Assembly (NCBI GenBank): GCA_963665935.1
Contig: OY762510.1
Span: forward strand, 3,844,001 to 3,908,000
Source of the DNA: Syntrophus sp963665935
GTDB taxonomy: Bacteria; Desulfobacterota; Syntrophia; Syntrophales; Syntrophaceae
Length of the DNA: 64,000 nt
Reading direction: 5' to 3'
The position numbers and the translations under genes were made by a program. Every line of letters begins with the position of its first letter. The first letter of the stretch is position 1. The notes beneath the pieces are model-generated. The model did not search any database, had not been told where the DNA came from, and saw nothing but the letters and a program-made list of their open reading frames with translations. Below are positions 1 to 8,091 of the stretch, piece by piece.

Positions 1-18
1 TTGGATAGGCCGAAATGA
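1..18 (+). CDS. C-terminal end of an upstream antitoxin-like gene (partial)
   Basis: A reading frame entering from the left edge ends LDRPK-stop. Its TGA (16-18) overlaps the ATG of the following toxin gene in an ATGA arrangement. Such translational overlap is typical of type II toxin-antitoxin pairs, where the antitoxin comes first. Only five residues are visible, so the family cannot be named; the role is inferred purely from position. Confidence 0.4.
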   Translation: MDRPK

Positions 19-296
19 AAATCTACCAATCCAGGTCCTTTGAGAAGAAAGTAAAGCAAATGTCGAAGTCCGAAAAGGAAGCTCTGGATCAAGAAGTGAA
101 AGGGATAACCGAAAATCCGGCTATCGGGGAAGAAAAGAAAGGTGACCTGAAAGGCATATTCGTTCATAAATTCAAGCTCAAAACAACCCTGCACCTGCTT
201 GCCTATCGGAAGATTGGTGATAATTTGGAGCTGGTGATGATTGGGCCTCACGAGAGCTACTACCGCGACCGGAAACAATCTTTAAAGAACCGATAG
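15..296 (+). CDS. RelE/ParE-superfamily toxin
   Basis: A 93-residue basic protein with the RelE/ParE layout: an N-terminal helix pair (FEKKVKQMSKSEKEALDQEV), then beta strands ending in a run like LHLLAYRKIGDNLELVMIGPHESYYRD. The strand LLAYRK followed by LVMIGPHE..YR is the usual C-terminal signature of the superfamily. RelE members cleave mRNA in the ribosome and ParE members inhibit gyrase; the sequence alone does not say which applies here. The length is normal for the family. It overlaps the end of an upstream frame by 4 nt, consistent with an antitoxin-toxin operon cut by the window edge. Family call good, exact target unknown. Confidence 0.75.
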   Translation: MKIYQSRSFEKKVKQMSKSEKEALDQEVKGITENPAIGEEKKGDLKGIFVHKFKLKTTLHLLAYRKIGDNLELVMIGPHESYYRDRKQSLKNR

Positions 297-383
297 CAGG
301 AGAAAAGATCGGATATCAACGGATACTTCGCGCGCCCTTAATGCAAGTTGAAACAGAACGACATTCGTTAACAGGAGGTCAAT

Positions 384-425
384 ATGGGTAAAAAGCTGGT
401 GGTCTGTTTTGACGGCGCTAGCTGA
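384..425 (+). pseudogene. Remnant of a DUF2235-type protein start
   Basis: A strong ribosome-binding site (AGGAGG, 373-378) precedes an ATG at 384 that opens MGKKLVVCFDGAS and then stops at 423-425. The hydrophobic LVVCFDG stretch resembles the N-terminus of DUF2235 (alpha/beta hydrolase, Tle1-like phospholipase) proteins, which usually start KRLVVC.DGTW. The rest of such a gene is not visible in any frame downstream, so this looks like the 5' stub of a deleted or rearranged gene. The match is short, so the identification is tentative. Confidence 0.35.
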
Positions 426-817
426 ATATCAGTCAGCTCACGGCGTTCCGTCCTTAAAGAAGGAACTTGTACAGGAAGGGCCGCATCTGAATAAGTTCCG
501 CACCTTCTGCGAGCTGAACTGGCAAATAAGCATGGAACTGGTCGAACAGGCCCATACCCTGCAACGCAATAGGGACCGGAATGCTCGAAATGCCTTTCCC
601 TCTTAGTTCTGAAGAGGGTCTTTCCGTACATTTCCTGATAGCGATTTTTCCTGTATCCTACTTGTTTCTGATCGATTTCCCATTGTAATATCTTCTTTTT
701 TGGTCTATGGTTTTGGTCCTCTCATCGCGCCAGAGAAGAACAGTATAAATACAAGTAATAACAAAGGGATGGATACGGAAGGGGCAAATTCAACCGGCAG
801 CCCCTTGGAAAATTGTC
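426..817. other. Intergenic stretch upstream of folE2
   Basis: No convincing gene is seen. A 65-codon plus-strand frame (409-606) and an 87-codon minus-strand frame (368-631) overlap each other. Neither has a recognisable domain; the plus-strand one could be a fragment of a lost gene. The final 150 bases are A+T-richer and must carry the folE2 promoter. A TATAAAT sequence at about 743-749 could serve as a -10 element, but no good -35 match is seen. Confidence 0.3.
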
Positions 818-1585
818 ATGATCGATATTCAAAGTCAAAAAGACTACAGAAAAATAAACATTCAGAAGGTTGGTGTCAAAGGGATCAAGTATCCCATCAT
901 CGTCCTGGATAAGACAACAGGCACGCAACCCGTAAACGCCTCCATCAACATGTACGTCAATCTCCCTCATTCCTTCAAGGGAACCCATATGAGCCGCTTC
1001 ATTGAAGTGCTCAATGAATTTCGAGGGGAGATCAACCTTCGCACCTTTCATACGATCCTGGAGAAAGTCCGGGAAAAGCTGCATGCGGAATCGGCGCATA
1101 TGGAGATCGAGTTCCCCTATTTCATCGAGAAGACCGCCCCGGTATCCGGTGCGAAAAGCCTGATGGAATACCGCTGTCTTTTCAGTGGCTGCAACGCCGA
1201 ACACCAGAAAGATTTTCTCGTCGGGATTGTCGTCCCCGTAACCACCGTATGCCCCTGCTCGAAGGAAATCAGCAGCATGGGCGCGCATAATCAGCGAAGC
1301 TTTGTCACGGTCAAAGTAAGATTCCGGAAGTTCTTCTGGCTGGAGGATCTGATCCGACTCGTTGAAACATCCGCCAGCGGAGAGGTCTATTCTCTTCTCA
1401 AACGTGTCGATGAAAAATATGTAACGGAACAGGGCTATTCGAATCCCATGTTTGTGGAAGATGTCGTCCGGAACGTTGCGGAACAGCTCAACGCCAATTC
1501 CAATCTGACGTGGTACAGCGTCGAAGCGGAGAATTTCGAAAGCATTCACAATCACAACGCCTATGCCTACGTGGAGAAAGAGTGA
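818..1585 (+). CDS. folE2: GTP cyclohydrolase FolE2 (type IB)
   Basis: A 255-residue protein of the GCYH-IB family, which converts GTP to 7,8-dihydroneopterin triphosphate, the first step of tetrahydrofolate synthesis (and of queuosine where present). The metal-site signature is visible at about residues 141-160, with VTTVCPCSKEIS (Cys145, Cys147) followed by GAHNQR (His157). Length is normal for the bacterial family. The gene starts 3 bases upstream of nadE after its own stop, so the two form an operon. Type IB enzymes accept metals other than zinc and often appear under zinc limitation, but no Zur site is evident here. The start ATG at 818 is the only reasonable one in frame, although its Shine-Dalgarno is weak. 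Confidence 0.95.
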   Translation: MIDIQSQKDYRKINIQKVGVKGIKYPIIVLDKTTGTQPVNASINMYVNLPHSFKGTHMSRFIEVLNEFRGEINLRTFHTILEKVREKLHAESAHMEIEFPYFIEKTAPVSGAKSLMEYRCLFSGCNAEHQKDFLVGIVVPVTTVCPCSKEISSMGAHNQRSFVTVKVRFRKFFWLEDLIRLVETSASGEVYSLLKRVDEKYVTEQGYSNPMFVEDVVRNVAEQLNANSNLTWYSVEAENFESIHNHNAYAYVEKE

Positions 1586-1588
1586 CCT

Positions 1589-3655
1589 ATGCTTTCAAGA
1601 CCTGTCGATTTCTTCAATCTTTATTCCCACGGTTTCATTCGAGCTGCGATCTGCATCCCTGAAGTCCGCGTTGCCGATACCTATTTTAATGCGGACAGAA
1701 CCATCCAGATGGCAAAGGAGGCGGCGGCGGGAAAGGCCATCTTCGCCCTGTTCCCTGAACTGAACCTGTCGGCTTACTCCAATGAAGACCTCTTTCATCA
1801 GGACACCCTCCAGAAGAGTGTTTATGACGCCATCTTCCGGGTAGCCCGGGAAACGGCCTCCTTGAACCTGGTTCTTGTCGTCGGCGCCCCCATCCGGGTG
1901 GACTGCCGCCTTTACAACTGCGGGGTCGTTCTTTATCAGGGTCGTATTCTCGGCATCGCCGTTAAATCCTATCTCCCGAATTACCGGGAATTCTACGAGC
2001 TCAGACAGTTCAGCCCGGCCGACCAGATCATCACTGCTACCATTGACCTGGGCGATCACAAGGACATCCCTTTCGGCGCCAATCTTGTCTTTGAAGTCAA
2101 AAATATTCCCGATTTCAAGTTTTTCATCGAAATATGCGAAGACGTCTGGGTTCCCATTCCGCCGTCCAGTTTTGCGGCTATGGCAGGTGCAACCGTGATT
2201 GCGAACCTGTCGGCGTCCAACATTACGATCGGGAAAGCCGAGTATCGCCAGAGCCTTGCCGCAAATCAATCCGCCCGGTGTGTATCGGCGTACCTATACG
2301 CCGCTTCAGGCCCGGGGGAATCCACTACGGATCTCGCCTGGGACGGACATGCCATGATCCATGAAAACGGCAACCTTCTGTCCGAATCGCAGCGTTTCTC
2401 CCGAGCCCCTCAGATTGTCTATGCCGATATTGATCTCGACCGGCTGGCCCAGGATCGGATGCGTTTGACCAGTTTCGGTCAGAATGCCCGCGCCCACAAG
2501 GACATCCTCCGCCGATTCCGCAGAATCGCCTTTGAGGTTGCCCCGGTGGAGGGCAGACTCCTCCTGGAAAGGCAATATCCCCGCTTTCCCTACATCCCAG
2601 CCGACCCGAACACACGGGATCAGCGTTGCTACGAGGCCTATAACATTCAGGTCCAGGGATTGGCGAAGCGTCTTGAATCTGCAGGCATAAAAAACGTGGT
2701 GATCGGCATCTCCGGAGGGCTGGATTCGACACACGCCCTTATTGTGGCCGCAAAAACAATGGATCTTCTGGGATTTCCCCGATCCTGTATCAAGGCCTAT
2801 ACCATGCCCGGTTTTGCCACGACGGATAAAACCTATCGGAATTCCTTACGGCTGATGAAAGTCCTGGAGGTGGAGGCCAACGAAATTGACATCCGCCCCA
2901 GTTGCATGCAGATGCTCAAGGACATCCAGCACCCCTTTGCCGAAGGGGAAAGGCTTTATGACATTACCTTTGAAAACATTCAAGCGGGGGAAAGGACCTC
3001 CCATCTCTTCCGGATCGCCAATATGAGAAATGCCCTGGTCATCGGGACGGGAGACCTCAGTGAGCTTGCCCTCGGCTGGTGCACCTACGGCGTCGGCGAC
3101 CACATGTCCCACTACAATGTCAACGCAAGTCTCCCCAAAACCCTGATTCAGCATCTTATCCGCTGGGTGGCTTCCTCGAAACAATTCTCCGGGGAAACTT
3201 CGGAGGTTCTTCTCGACATCCTGGCGACCGAAATCAGCCCGGAACTCGTTCCCGGGGAAGAAAACCAGCAGCCCGCCCAGAAGACGGAATCGGTCATCGG
3301 ACCCTATGAACTTCAGGATTTCAACAATTTTTATACGACACGCTTTGGTTATCTGCCGACCAAGATCGCCTTTCTGGCTTACTGTACCTGGAAGGATAAA
3401 AAGGAAGGTTTGTGGCCGGATATCCCGGAGGAGAAACAGCACCAATACACCATCGCCGAGATCAAGCATTGGCTTCAGGTTTATCTGCTGCGATTTTTCA
3501 AGTTGAGTCAGTACAAGCGCTCCTGCATCCCCAACAGCCCTAAGGTCGGTTCCGGCGGATCGCTTTCACCCCGAGGGGATTACAGGGCCCCCAGCGACAG
3601 CGAAGCGACGGTCTGGCTTAAAAATGCGGAACAAATTCCGGAGGATGACGCTTAA
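1589..3655 (+). CDS. nadE: Glutamine-dependent NAD+ synthase
   Basis: 688 residues, the length of the two-domain NadE. The N-terminal nitrilase-type glutaminase domain (about 15-290) carries the Glu-Lys-Cys triad: Glu57 in LFPELNLSA, Lys126 in IAVKSYLPN and Cys183 in FIEICEDVW. The C-terminal ATP-pyrophosphatase domain (about 345-680) has the P-loop SGGLDS at 375-380 and the GTGDLSELALGWCTYG segment. It amidates deamido-NAD+ with ammonia channelled from glutamine, the last step of NAD synthesis. It lies 3 bases after folE2, so the pair is probably co-transcribed. No defects are seen. Confidence 0.95.
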   Translation: MLSRPVDFFNLYSHGFIRAAICIPEVRVADTYFNADRTIQMAKEAAAGKAIFALFPELNLSAYSNEDLFHQDTLQKSVYDAIFRVARETASLNLVLVVGAPIRVDCRLYNCGVVLYQGRILGIAVKSYLPNYREFYELRQFSPADQIITATIDLGDHKDIPFGANLVFEVKNIPDFKFFIEICEDVWVPIPPSSFAAMAGATVIANLSASNITIGKAEYRQSLAANQSARCVSAYLYAASGPGESTTDLAWDGHAMIHENGNLLSESQRFSRAPQIVYADIDLDRLAQDRMRLTSFGQNARAHKDILRRFRRIAFEVAPVEGRLLLERQYPRFPYIPADPNTRDQRCYEAYNIQVQGLAKRLESAGIKNVVIGISGGLDSTHALIVAAKTMDLLGFPRSCIKAYTMPGFATTDKTYRNSLRLMKVLEVEANEIDIRPSCMQMLKDIQHPFAEGERLYDITFENIQAGERTSHLFRIANMRNALVIGTGDLSELALGWCTYGVGDHMSHYNVNASLPKTLIQHLIRWVASSKQFSGETSEVLLDILATEISPELVPGEENQQPAQKTESVIGPYELQDFNNFYTTRFGYLPTKIAFLAYCTWKDKKEGLWPDIPEEKQHQYTIAEIKHWLQVYLLRFFKLSQYKRSCIPNSPKVGSGGSLSPRGDYRAPSDSEATVWLKNAEQIPEDDA

Positions 3656-3685
3656 ACCCATAGGAAAAGATTCAGGATACACGCC

Positions 3686-3916
3686 ATGTTTAACAGGATA
3701 GCGAACGGGAATTATTGGGGGGAAGAGGCTTATCAGGATTTCGACGCCACGGAACTTTACTGCCCGCGGTGCAAGCAGGCGGTTCCTGTCCGAAAAAGGC
3801 TGCTGCTTATCCTGGCCAACGGGGAGAAATACGATTACACCTGCATCTACTGCGGGACTTCCGTGGGAGAAAAGACCAGCAGTTCGACGAAGGAGTCAAA
3901 TCTCATTCTCAAATAG
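3686..3916 (+). CDS. Small zinc-ribbon protein of unknown function
   Basis: A 76-residue protein with two Cys pairs, CPRC near residue 26 and CIYC near residue 53. They are separated by a KRLLLILANGEKYDYT strand pair, the spacing of a treble-clef or zinc-ribbon knuckle. It starts 30 bases after nadE on the same strand and is likely the last gene of that operon. The function is unknown; a metal-dependent binding or regulatory role is possible. The protein-like composition and operon position support a real gene. Confidence 0.7.
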   Translation: MFNRIANGNYWGEEAYQDFDATELYCPRCKQAVPVRKRLLLILANGEKYDYTCIYCGTSVGEKTSSSTKESNLILK

Positions 3917-3945
3917 ACCTTCTCTTCGTTTCTGATTTTTTGACC

Positions 3946-4419
3946 TTACGATTTTCTCTTTTTTTCCATGGCGTTGAGCAATTGCTGCCCCAATGAACCA
4001 AGGTCGCCATCCCTTCTGTTGCCGGCCTTATCGTTGGAATAAACAAGGCTGACTTCCTTTTCCCCGGATCTTCCCTTCAAATAGTCTCCAAGAAGTTCCC
4101 GACTGTGGACATCTTCATGGCAATAGGCGCAGAGATTTTCCCAGTTGCTCCCGTCGGGTGGATTGTTCTGATGGTTGCCGTCCTTATGATGAACCGTCAG
4201 CAGATGACGATTTGCCGCATCAAATTCCCGGCCGCATCGCGCGCAGATGAGACCATGAAGGGCCAGCGACCGCTCACGGTAGTCTTCCCCGGGCGGCCGT
4301 TCCGCATCCTTTTTCAATTCCCGGACAATCTCTTCAGGCGATCTCGCTGAAGTCCCTTTTGCGCTGTTACTCTTTACCCGTACACGTCCCCATTTACTGC
4401 CAAACGTGACCTTGGCCAT
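3946..4419 (-). CDS. YajD-like HNH endonuclease-domain protein
   Basis: 157 residues. The HNH core is at about residues 55-110: the first Cys pair in CARCGREF, then HLLTVHHKDGNHQNN with the catalytic His, then WENLCAYCHEDVHSR closing the zinc site. This is the arrangement of the YajD family (HNH, beta-beta-alpha-metal fold), whose natural substrate is not established. The basic N-terminus (TFGSKWGRVRVKSN) suggests nucleic-acid contact. It is convergent with the nadE operon and has no mobile-element neighbours, so a housekeeping nuclease is more likely than a homing enzyme. Confidence 0.85.
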   Translation of the reverse strand: MAKVTFGSKWGRVRVKSNSAKGTSARSPEEIVRELKKDAERPPGEDYRERSLALHGLICARCGREFDAANRHLLTVHHKDGNHQNNPPDGSNWENLCAYCHEDVHSRELLGDYLKGRSGEKEVSLVYSNDKAGNRRDGDLGSLGQQLLNAMEKKRKS

Positions 4420-4508
4420 GCAAACCGCTCCTTTTTGATCCTGAACCGCTTCGGAAATTCAGCCCCTCCGGATAGATTTCAGGGCAATGTCTGTTTCAGT
4501 AAGAATTT

Positions 4509-4553
4509 AAAGGGAGGAGCGGGAGCGCCAACTCCGGGCATCCCCTCCCCTTT
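4509..4553 (-). terminator. Probable terminator downstream of the DUF948-like gene
   Basis: An AAAGGGAGG arm (4509-4517) pairs with CCTCCC.TTT (4544-4553, one bulged base) around an inner GGAG/CTCC stem. On the minus strand the hairpin is followed by TTTAAATTC, a modest U-rich tail. It lies about 43 bases beyond the stop of the minus-strand gene ending at 4596. Confidence 0.5.
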
Positions 4554-4595
4554 TCTCTCTCCTGTGCCAGGACGCCTCTCTTTTGCCAACTTCTT

Positions 4596-4994
4596 TTAAA
4601 CCGGGCCCCTGGGACTGGCATTCAAGACCTGGAAGAAGGTTTTCACGCCTTTCACAATGGGCCTGGCATTATTAACAAGTCGCAACAAGGGAGACTTCGT
4701 CTGTGACCGCACAAGCTGCTCCGCGCCACGAAAAGCGCCCAGAAATGCAAACACCCGCTGAAGGACCAACGACAACTCTGCAACACGTACATTGATACTG
4801 GTCGTCGTCTCATTCAAATTACCCGTTATATCTTCAAGGTTCTTTAAAATTGCGGGCAATCTCGAATTCAAGGTGCGGAGGGTAAGAGTAAGCTGTTCTA
4901 CGGTCCGCCAGAGCTGGTAAAGCAATGGAAGAACCAGTATTGCCAGCAACAGAAGAAAACCGAGCAATACATAATTCGTGAGTTCCAGATTCAT
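4596..4994 (-). CDS. DUF948-like membrane-anchored coiled-coil protein
   Basis: 132 residues from the chosen start. A single transmembrane helix (YVLLGFLLLLAILVLPLLY) sits at the N-terminus. It is followed by an amphipathic helical stretch with regularly spaced LTLTLRTLNSRLPAIL and ITGNLNETTTSINV segments, as in DUF948 proteins, and a basic C-terminus. The start at 4994 is preferred over 5012 because GGAG lies 8 bases before that ATG. It follows the YtxH-like gene on the same strand with a 33-base gap, a pairing often seen in stress and envelope clusters. The molecular role is unknown. Confidence 0.7.
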   Translation of the reverse strand: MNLELTNYVLLGFLLLLAILVLPLLYQLWRTVEQLTLTLRTLNSRLPAILKNLEDITGNLNETTTSINVRVAELSLVLQRVFAFLGAFRGAEQLVRSQTKSPLLRLVNNARPIVKGVKTFFQVLNASPRGPV

Positions 4995-5027
4995 GCAACG
5001 GCTCCATTCCAAAGACGAACGTCTCTT

Positions 5028-5411
5028 TTATTCTGCCGGCGCTTCTTTCTCCTGCCGATAAGCTTCCAATCCCGCATCAACGGCCCTTTTAACCCGGCCT
5101 GCACCTTCCTGCAGGGTTTCTTTTCCGCGCTCTTTCAACTCAGCCGCCGTTTTTTCAACTTCCTCCGCCTTCTCTTCCGCCTTCCTCCGAACATCCGTGA
5201 TAGCTTTCACAGCCGTTTCATAGGCTTTCCGACTCTTATCCATGGCCTGATCATACTCATCCTTGGCCTTCGCCATCAGTTCTTCCGTTTTTTTCCCGAT
5301 ATCATCCCGTGTTTCCCTTCCGCTTTTGGGAGCGTAAAGAATCCCGATCAGGACACCCGCCAAGCCTCCTATGAGCAACCCTGTGATAAAATCGTTATTT
5401 CTTTCGATCAT
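5028..5411 (-). CDS. YtxH-like general-stress protein
   Basis: 127 residues from the ATG at 5411, which has AGGAGG 9 bases upstream; a longer in-frame start at 5570 lacks such a site. Residues 7-27 (FITGLLIGGLAGVLIGILYA) are the Gly-rich membrane segment of YtxH proteins, followed by PKSGRETRDDI. The rest is a highly charged, Lys/Glu/Ala-rich coiled coil. The biochemical function is not known; YtxH in Bacillus is a sigma-B-type stress protein. It is probably an inner-membrane protein co-transcribed with the DUF948-like gene. Confidence 0.75.
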   Translation of the reverse strand: MIERNNDFITGLLIGGLAGVLIGILYAPKSGRETRDDIGKKTEELMAKAKDEYDQAMDKSRKAYETAVKAITDVRRKAEEKAEEVEKTAAELKERGKETLQEGAGRVKRAVDAGLEAYRQEKEAPAE

Positions 5412-5626
5412 GTTCCAGCCTCCTTTCCCGCTGTCTGCAGTCTCCACTTTTCTCATCGATTCCCGAAACAGGGACCGTTCAGGAATCAACTCTCCAACCT
5501 GAAATAACCGTTCAACCATTTTTAACATGAAATCGTTGTCTGTAGCAAATAAATTTATAAATGATTTCAATGTGGAGAAGTTGTTACCTGTGGCAGGTTA
5601 ATATTTCGCAAAGTCACCTTCATCCG

Positions 5627-5683
5627 GGTTCAAAAAAGCAAAAACCAACCGGCTATTTGAATTAGACAAATAACCGGTTGGTT
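5627..5683 (-). terminator. Strong rho-independent terminator after the lipoprotein pair
   Basis: A 17-base stem (5643-5659 with 5667-5683, 7-base loop) has one position that is mismatched on the plus strand but a G-U wobble on the minus-strand transcript. On the minus strand it is followed by GGTTTTTGCTTTTTTG, a U-rich tract. It lies about 25 bases past the stop of the downstream lipoprotein gene. Confidence 0.8.
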
Positions 5684-5708
5684 CTTTACTTCAAGCTTTT
5701 TTATAAAA

Positions 5709-5951
5709 TTACTTTGCCGGTGCGGGTGCCGGAGCCGGAGCGGGTGCTGCTTCAGGAGCTTTGGCTCCCTCCGGAGCTTTGGCTTCGGGGGCCGGGGCGG
5801 GCGCTGGAGGCGCTGCCGGAGCCGGAGCCGGAGCTTCCTTCTTCACCTCTTCCGCAGGCTTCTGCTCTTCGGCTTTCTTGCAGCCAACGACTGCAAAAGA
5901 GATTGCCGCAAAGAAAAGTACTGAAAACAGAACGGAAAGAATCCTCTTCAT
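5709..5951 (-). CDS. Ala-Pro-rich lipoprotein (copy 2 of a tandem pair)
   Basis: 80 residues. The N-terminal signal (MKRILSVLFSVLFFAAISFA) ends in the lipobox VVGC with Cys24, followed by KKAEEQKPAEEVKKEA. The remainder is a low-complexity Ala-Pro rod (APAPAAPPAPAP, EAKAPEGAKAPEAA). A near-consensus Shine-Dalgarno (GAAAGGAGGTGA) precedes the start. It is about 85 percent alike to the next gene upstream, clearly a tandem duplicate. Small Ala/Pro/Lys lipoproteins can act as periplasm spacers or peptidoglycan contacts, but no function can be assigned. Confidence 0.8.
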   Translation of the reverse strand: MKRILSVLFSVLFFAAISFAVVGCKKAEEQKPAEEVKKEAPAPAPAAPPAPAPAPEAKAPEGAKAPEAAPAPAPAPAPAK

Positions 5952-6006
5952 TTAGATTTCACCTCCTTTCAAATAATTTCTTTGAACCATATATCTTTCA
6001 ATCATG

Positions 6007-6255
6007 TTACTTCGCAGGTGCGGGGGCCGGGGCCGGGGCGGGCGCTGCGGCAGGAGCTTTGGCTCCCTCCGGAGCTTTGGCTTCGGGGGCCGGGGCCGGG
6101 GCGGGCGCTGGAGGCGCTGTTGGAGCCGGAGCCGGAGCTTCCTTCTTCACCTCTTCCGCAGGCTTCTGCTCCTCTGCCTTCTTACAACCAACGACTGCAA
6201 AGGATAATGCCGCAAAGAAAACCGCCGAAATAACAAACGCTAAGACCTTCTTCAT
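6007..6255 (-). CDS. Ala-Pro-rich lipoprotein (copy 1 of a tandem pair)
   Basis: 82 residues, with the same design as the gene 55 bases downstream: signal peptide MKKVLAFVISAVFFAALSFA, lipobox VVGC, an identical KKAEEQKPAEEVKKEA linker, then alternating Ala-Pro. It differs mainly in the signal peptide and in one extra Pro-Ala unit. The same GAAAGGAGGTGA ribosome-binding site precedes it, suggesting strong translation. The pair is probably one transcript ending at the hairpin near 5.65 kb. Confidence 0.8.
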   Translation of the reverse strand: MKKVLAFVISAVFFAALSFAVVGCKKAEEQKPAEEVKKEAPAPAPTAPPAPAPAPAPEAKAPEGAKAPAAAPAPAPAPAPAK

Positions 6256-6345
6256 CGAATGTCACCTCCTTTCAATCATTTACACTCACTGTTTTTTCAA
6301 TTTTTCAAATGCATGTGAGAGCGAAACATACGCTTTTTTTTTACC

Positions 6346-6374
6346 TTGTCAAGACAAAAAATTATCGGTATATA
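6346..6374 (+). promoter_or_regulatory. Likely sigma-70 promoter of the HyuA/HDAC/CMD operon
   Basis: TTGTCA at 6346-6351 is separated by exactly 17 bases from TATATA at 6369-6374 (extended TATATAAAAT), close to consensus. The start codon follows about 40 bases later with GAGAGG as ribosome-binding site. The region between the divergent lipoprotein and hyuA genes is A+T-rich. Confidence 0.55.
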
Positions 6375-6414
6375 AAATGTCCAATTTTTCAGAATACATG
6401 AGAGAGGTATCCCT

Positions 6415-8091
6415 ATGATTCTCGGCATTGACGTGGGAGGCACACATACAGACGCCGTTCTGATCGATTCCGGCCGAATCAAGAAAACTGCGAAAGTCAT
6501 AACGAATCCTGATCATATCGTGGTTTCTCTTTCCGAAATCGCCTCGGAGCTGTTGAAGGGCGAGTCCCTCGAGAAACTTCAGCGCATCGTCCTCAGCACG
6601 ACTCTCTCAACCAATGCGATCGTACAGAACAAAGTGGATCCCGTAGGGCTTCTGGTCATCAGCGGTCCCGGCCTTCCTCCCTCTTATATTTCAAACACGG
6701 AACACACCCATTTTCTGACCGGTTATGTCAACCACCGGGGAATTGAGACGGCGCCCATTGACCCTGCCGAAGTGACACGTATTGCCGATGACTTCCGGCA
6801 GAAGGGATTGAAGCATGTCGGGATCGTCGGCAAATTCTCAACCCGTAATCCGAATCAGGAATTTCAGATAGAAACAATTATTTCCAACGACCTGAGACAT
6901 GTTTCCCTGGGCCATCGGATGTCCGGCCATCTCAATTTCCCAAGACGGGTTGCCACAACCTACCTGAACGAGGCCGTCTGGGAGCTTTATTCGACCTTTG
7001 CACAGGAGGTCATGAAATTTTTCCGGAATTTGGGGATTTCCGTTCCGGTCTATATTTTAAAGGCGGACGGCGGCACATTCAACATCGAGCAATCCGTGGA
7101 ATTTCCGGTCCACACCATCCTGTCCGGACCGGCGGCCAGTATCATGGGGATTCTGAGCATGACCCCGACCAACAAGGAGGATGCCATCGCCCTGGATATC
7201 GGTGGAACAACGACGGACATCGCCGTTTTTGCCGATGGCGTCCCGCTCCTGGAATCCTTCGGCGTAACCATGGAAGGTCATAAAACACTGATTCGGGGTC
7301 TTCGTTCAAAGCCCGTGGGAATCGGCGGTGACAGCCGGGTGCGCTTTGAAGGCGGCAAGCTTCTCATCGGACCCCAGCGTGAAGGACCCGCGGCCGCCTT
7401 CGACGGACCTTTCCCTACCCCGACGGACGCCATGATTCTCCTCGGCCTGACCGATATCGGCGATCGGTCGAAGGCCGAAAGGGCAATTCAAGGCATCGCC
7501 GAAGCCATGGGATGCACCCTGCAGAAGGCCGTAGAAAACATCTTTGAGGAATCCTGTCAGATTATTGCACGTCACGTCCGCGCCGTCATTGAAGAAATCA
7601 ACAACAAGCCGGTCTATACCATCCATGAGCTCCTGGAAGGGAAACGGGTTTCCCCTAAAATCCTGTACATCATCGGCGGACCGGCAAAACCCATGTCCGG
7701 CCGACTTGGTCAACTGCTTGAGTGCCCGGTTTCTATCCCCCCCCACTCCGAGGTCGCCAACGCCATCGGCGCGGCCCTCGCCCGGACAACCGCCGAGATC
7801 ACGATCCTTGCCGACACCGAACGGGGTACCATGACCATCGGCGAGGAAGGCGTTTCGATAAAGCTTTCTTCCCGTTTTTCTCGAAGAGATGCCCTGGAAA
7901 CCGGAAGAGATCTGCTGAAGGAACGGGCTCTCCGCATGGGCGCTTCGGAAGAGGACCTGGAGATAGAGGTCATTGAAGATCAGGAGTTCAACATGGTGAG
8001 AGATTTCTATGCCACGGGGAAAAACATCCGAATCAAGCTGCAGGTAAAGCCGGGCCTCATCGCAGGGTTTTCAACAGGAGAGCTGTCATGA
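6415..8091 (+). CDS. Hydantoinase/oxoprolinase (HyuA) family protein
   Basis: 558 residues of the HyuA family, ATP-dependent enzymes that open or carboxylate small substrates (hydantoins, 5-oxoproline, ketones). Two actin-like ATPase signatures are visible: GIDVGGTHTDAV at residues 4-15 and ALDIGGTTTDIAV near residue 262. The STTLSTNAIVQ motif lies near 62. It is shorter than stand-alone HyuA proteins (about 680), and no HyuB partner is nearby. Its stop overlaps the start of the deacetylase gene in an ATGA, so the two are translationally coupled. The substrate is unknown; hydantoinase, oxoprolinase and acetone-carboxylase-like roles are all possible. Confidence 0.85.
   Translation: MILGIDVGGTHTDAVLIDSGRIKKTAKVITNPDHIVVSLSEIASELLKGESLEKLQRIVLSTTLSTNAIVQNKVDPVGLLVISGPGLPPSYISNTEHTHFLTGYVNHRGIETAPIDPAEVTRIADDFRQKGLKHVGIVGKFSTRNPNQEFQIETIISNDLRHVSLGHRMSGHLNFPRRVATTYLNEAVWELYSTFAQEVMKFFRNLGISVPVYILKADGGTFNIEQSVEFPVHTILSGPAASIMGILSMTPTNKEDAIALDIGGTTTDIAVFADGVPLLESFGVTMEGHKTLIRGLRSKPVGIGGDSRVRFEGGKLLIGPQREGPAAAFDGPFPTPTDAMILLGLTDIGDRSKAERAIQGIAEAMGCTLQKAVENIFEESCQIIARHVRAVIEEINNKPVYTIHELLEGKRVSPKILYIIGGPAKPMSGRLGQLLECPVSIPPHSEVANAIGAALARTTAEITILADTERGTMTIGEEGVSIKLSSRFSRRDALETGRDLLKERALRMGASEEDLEIEVIEDQEFNMVRDFYATGKNIRIKLQVKPGLIAGFSTGELS

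Noticed and set aside
5678..6418. A 246-codon plus-strand frame over the lipoprotein pair.
   Set aside because: It is the mirror of the Ala-Pro repeats and has no signal, domain or ribosome-binding site.
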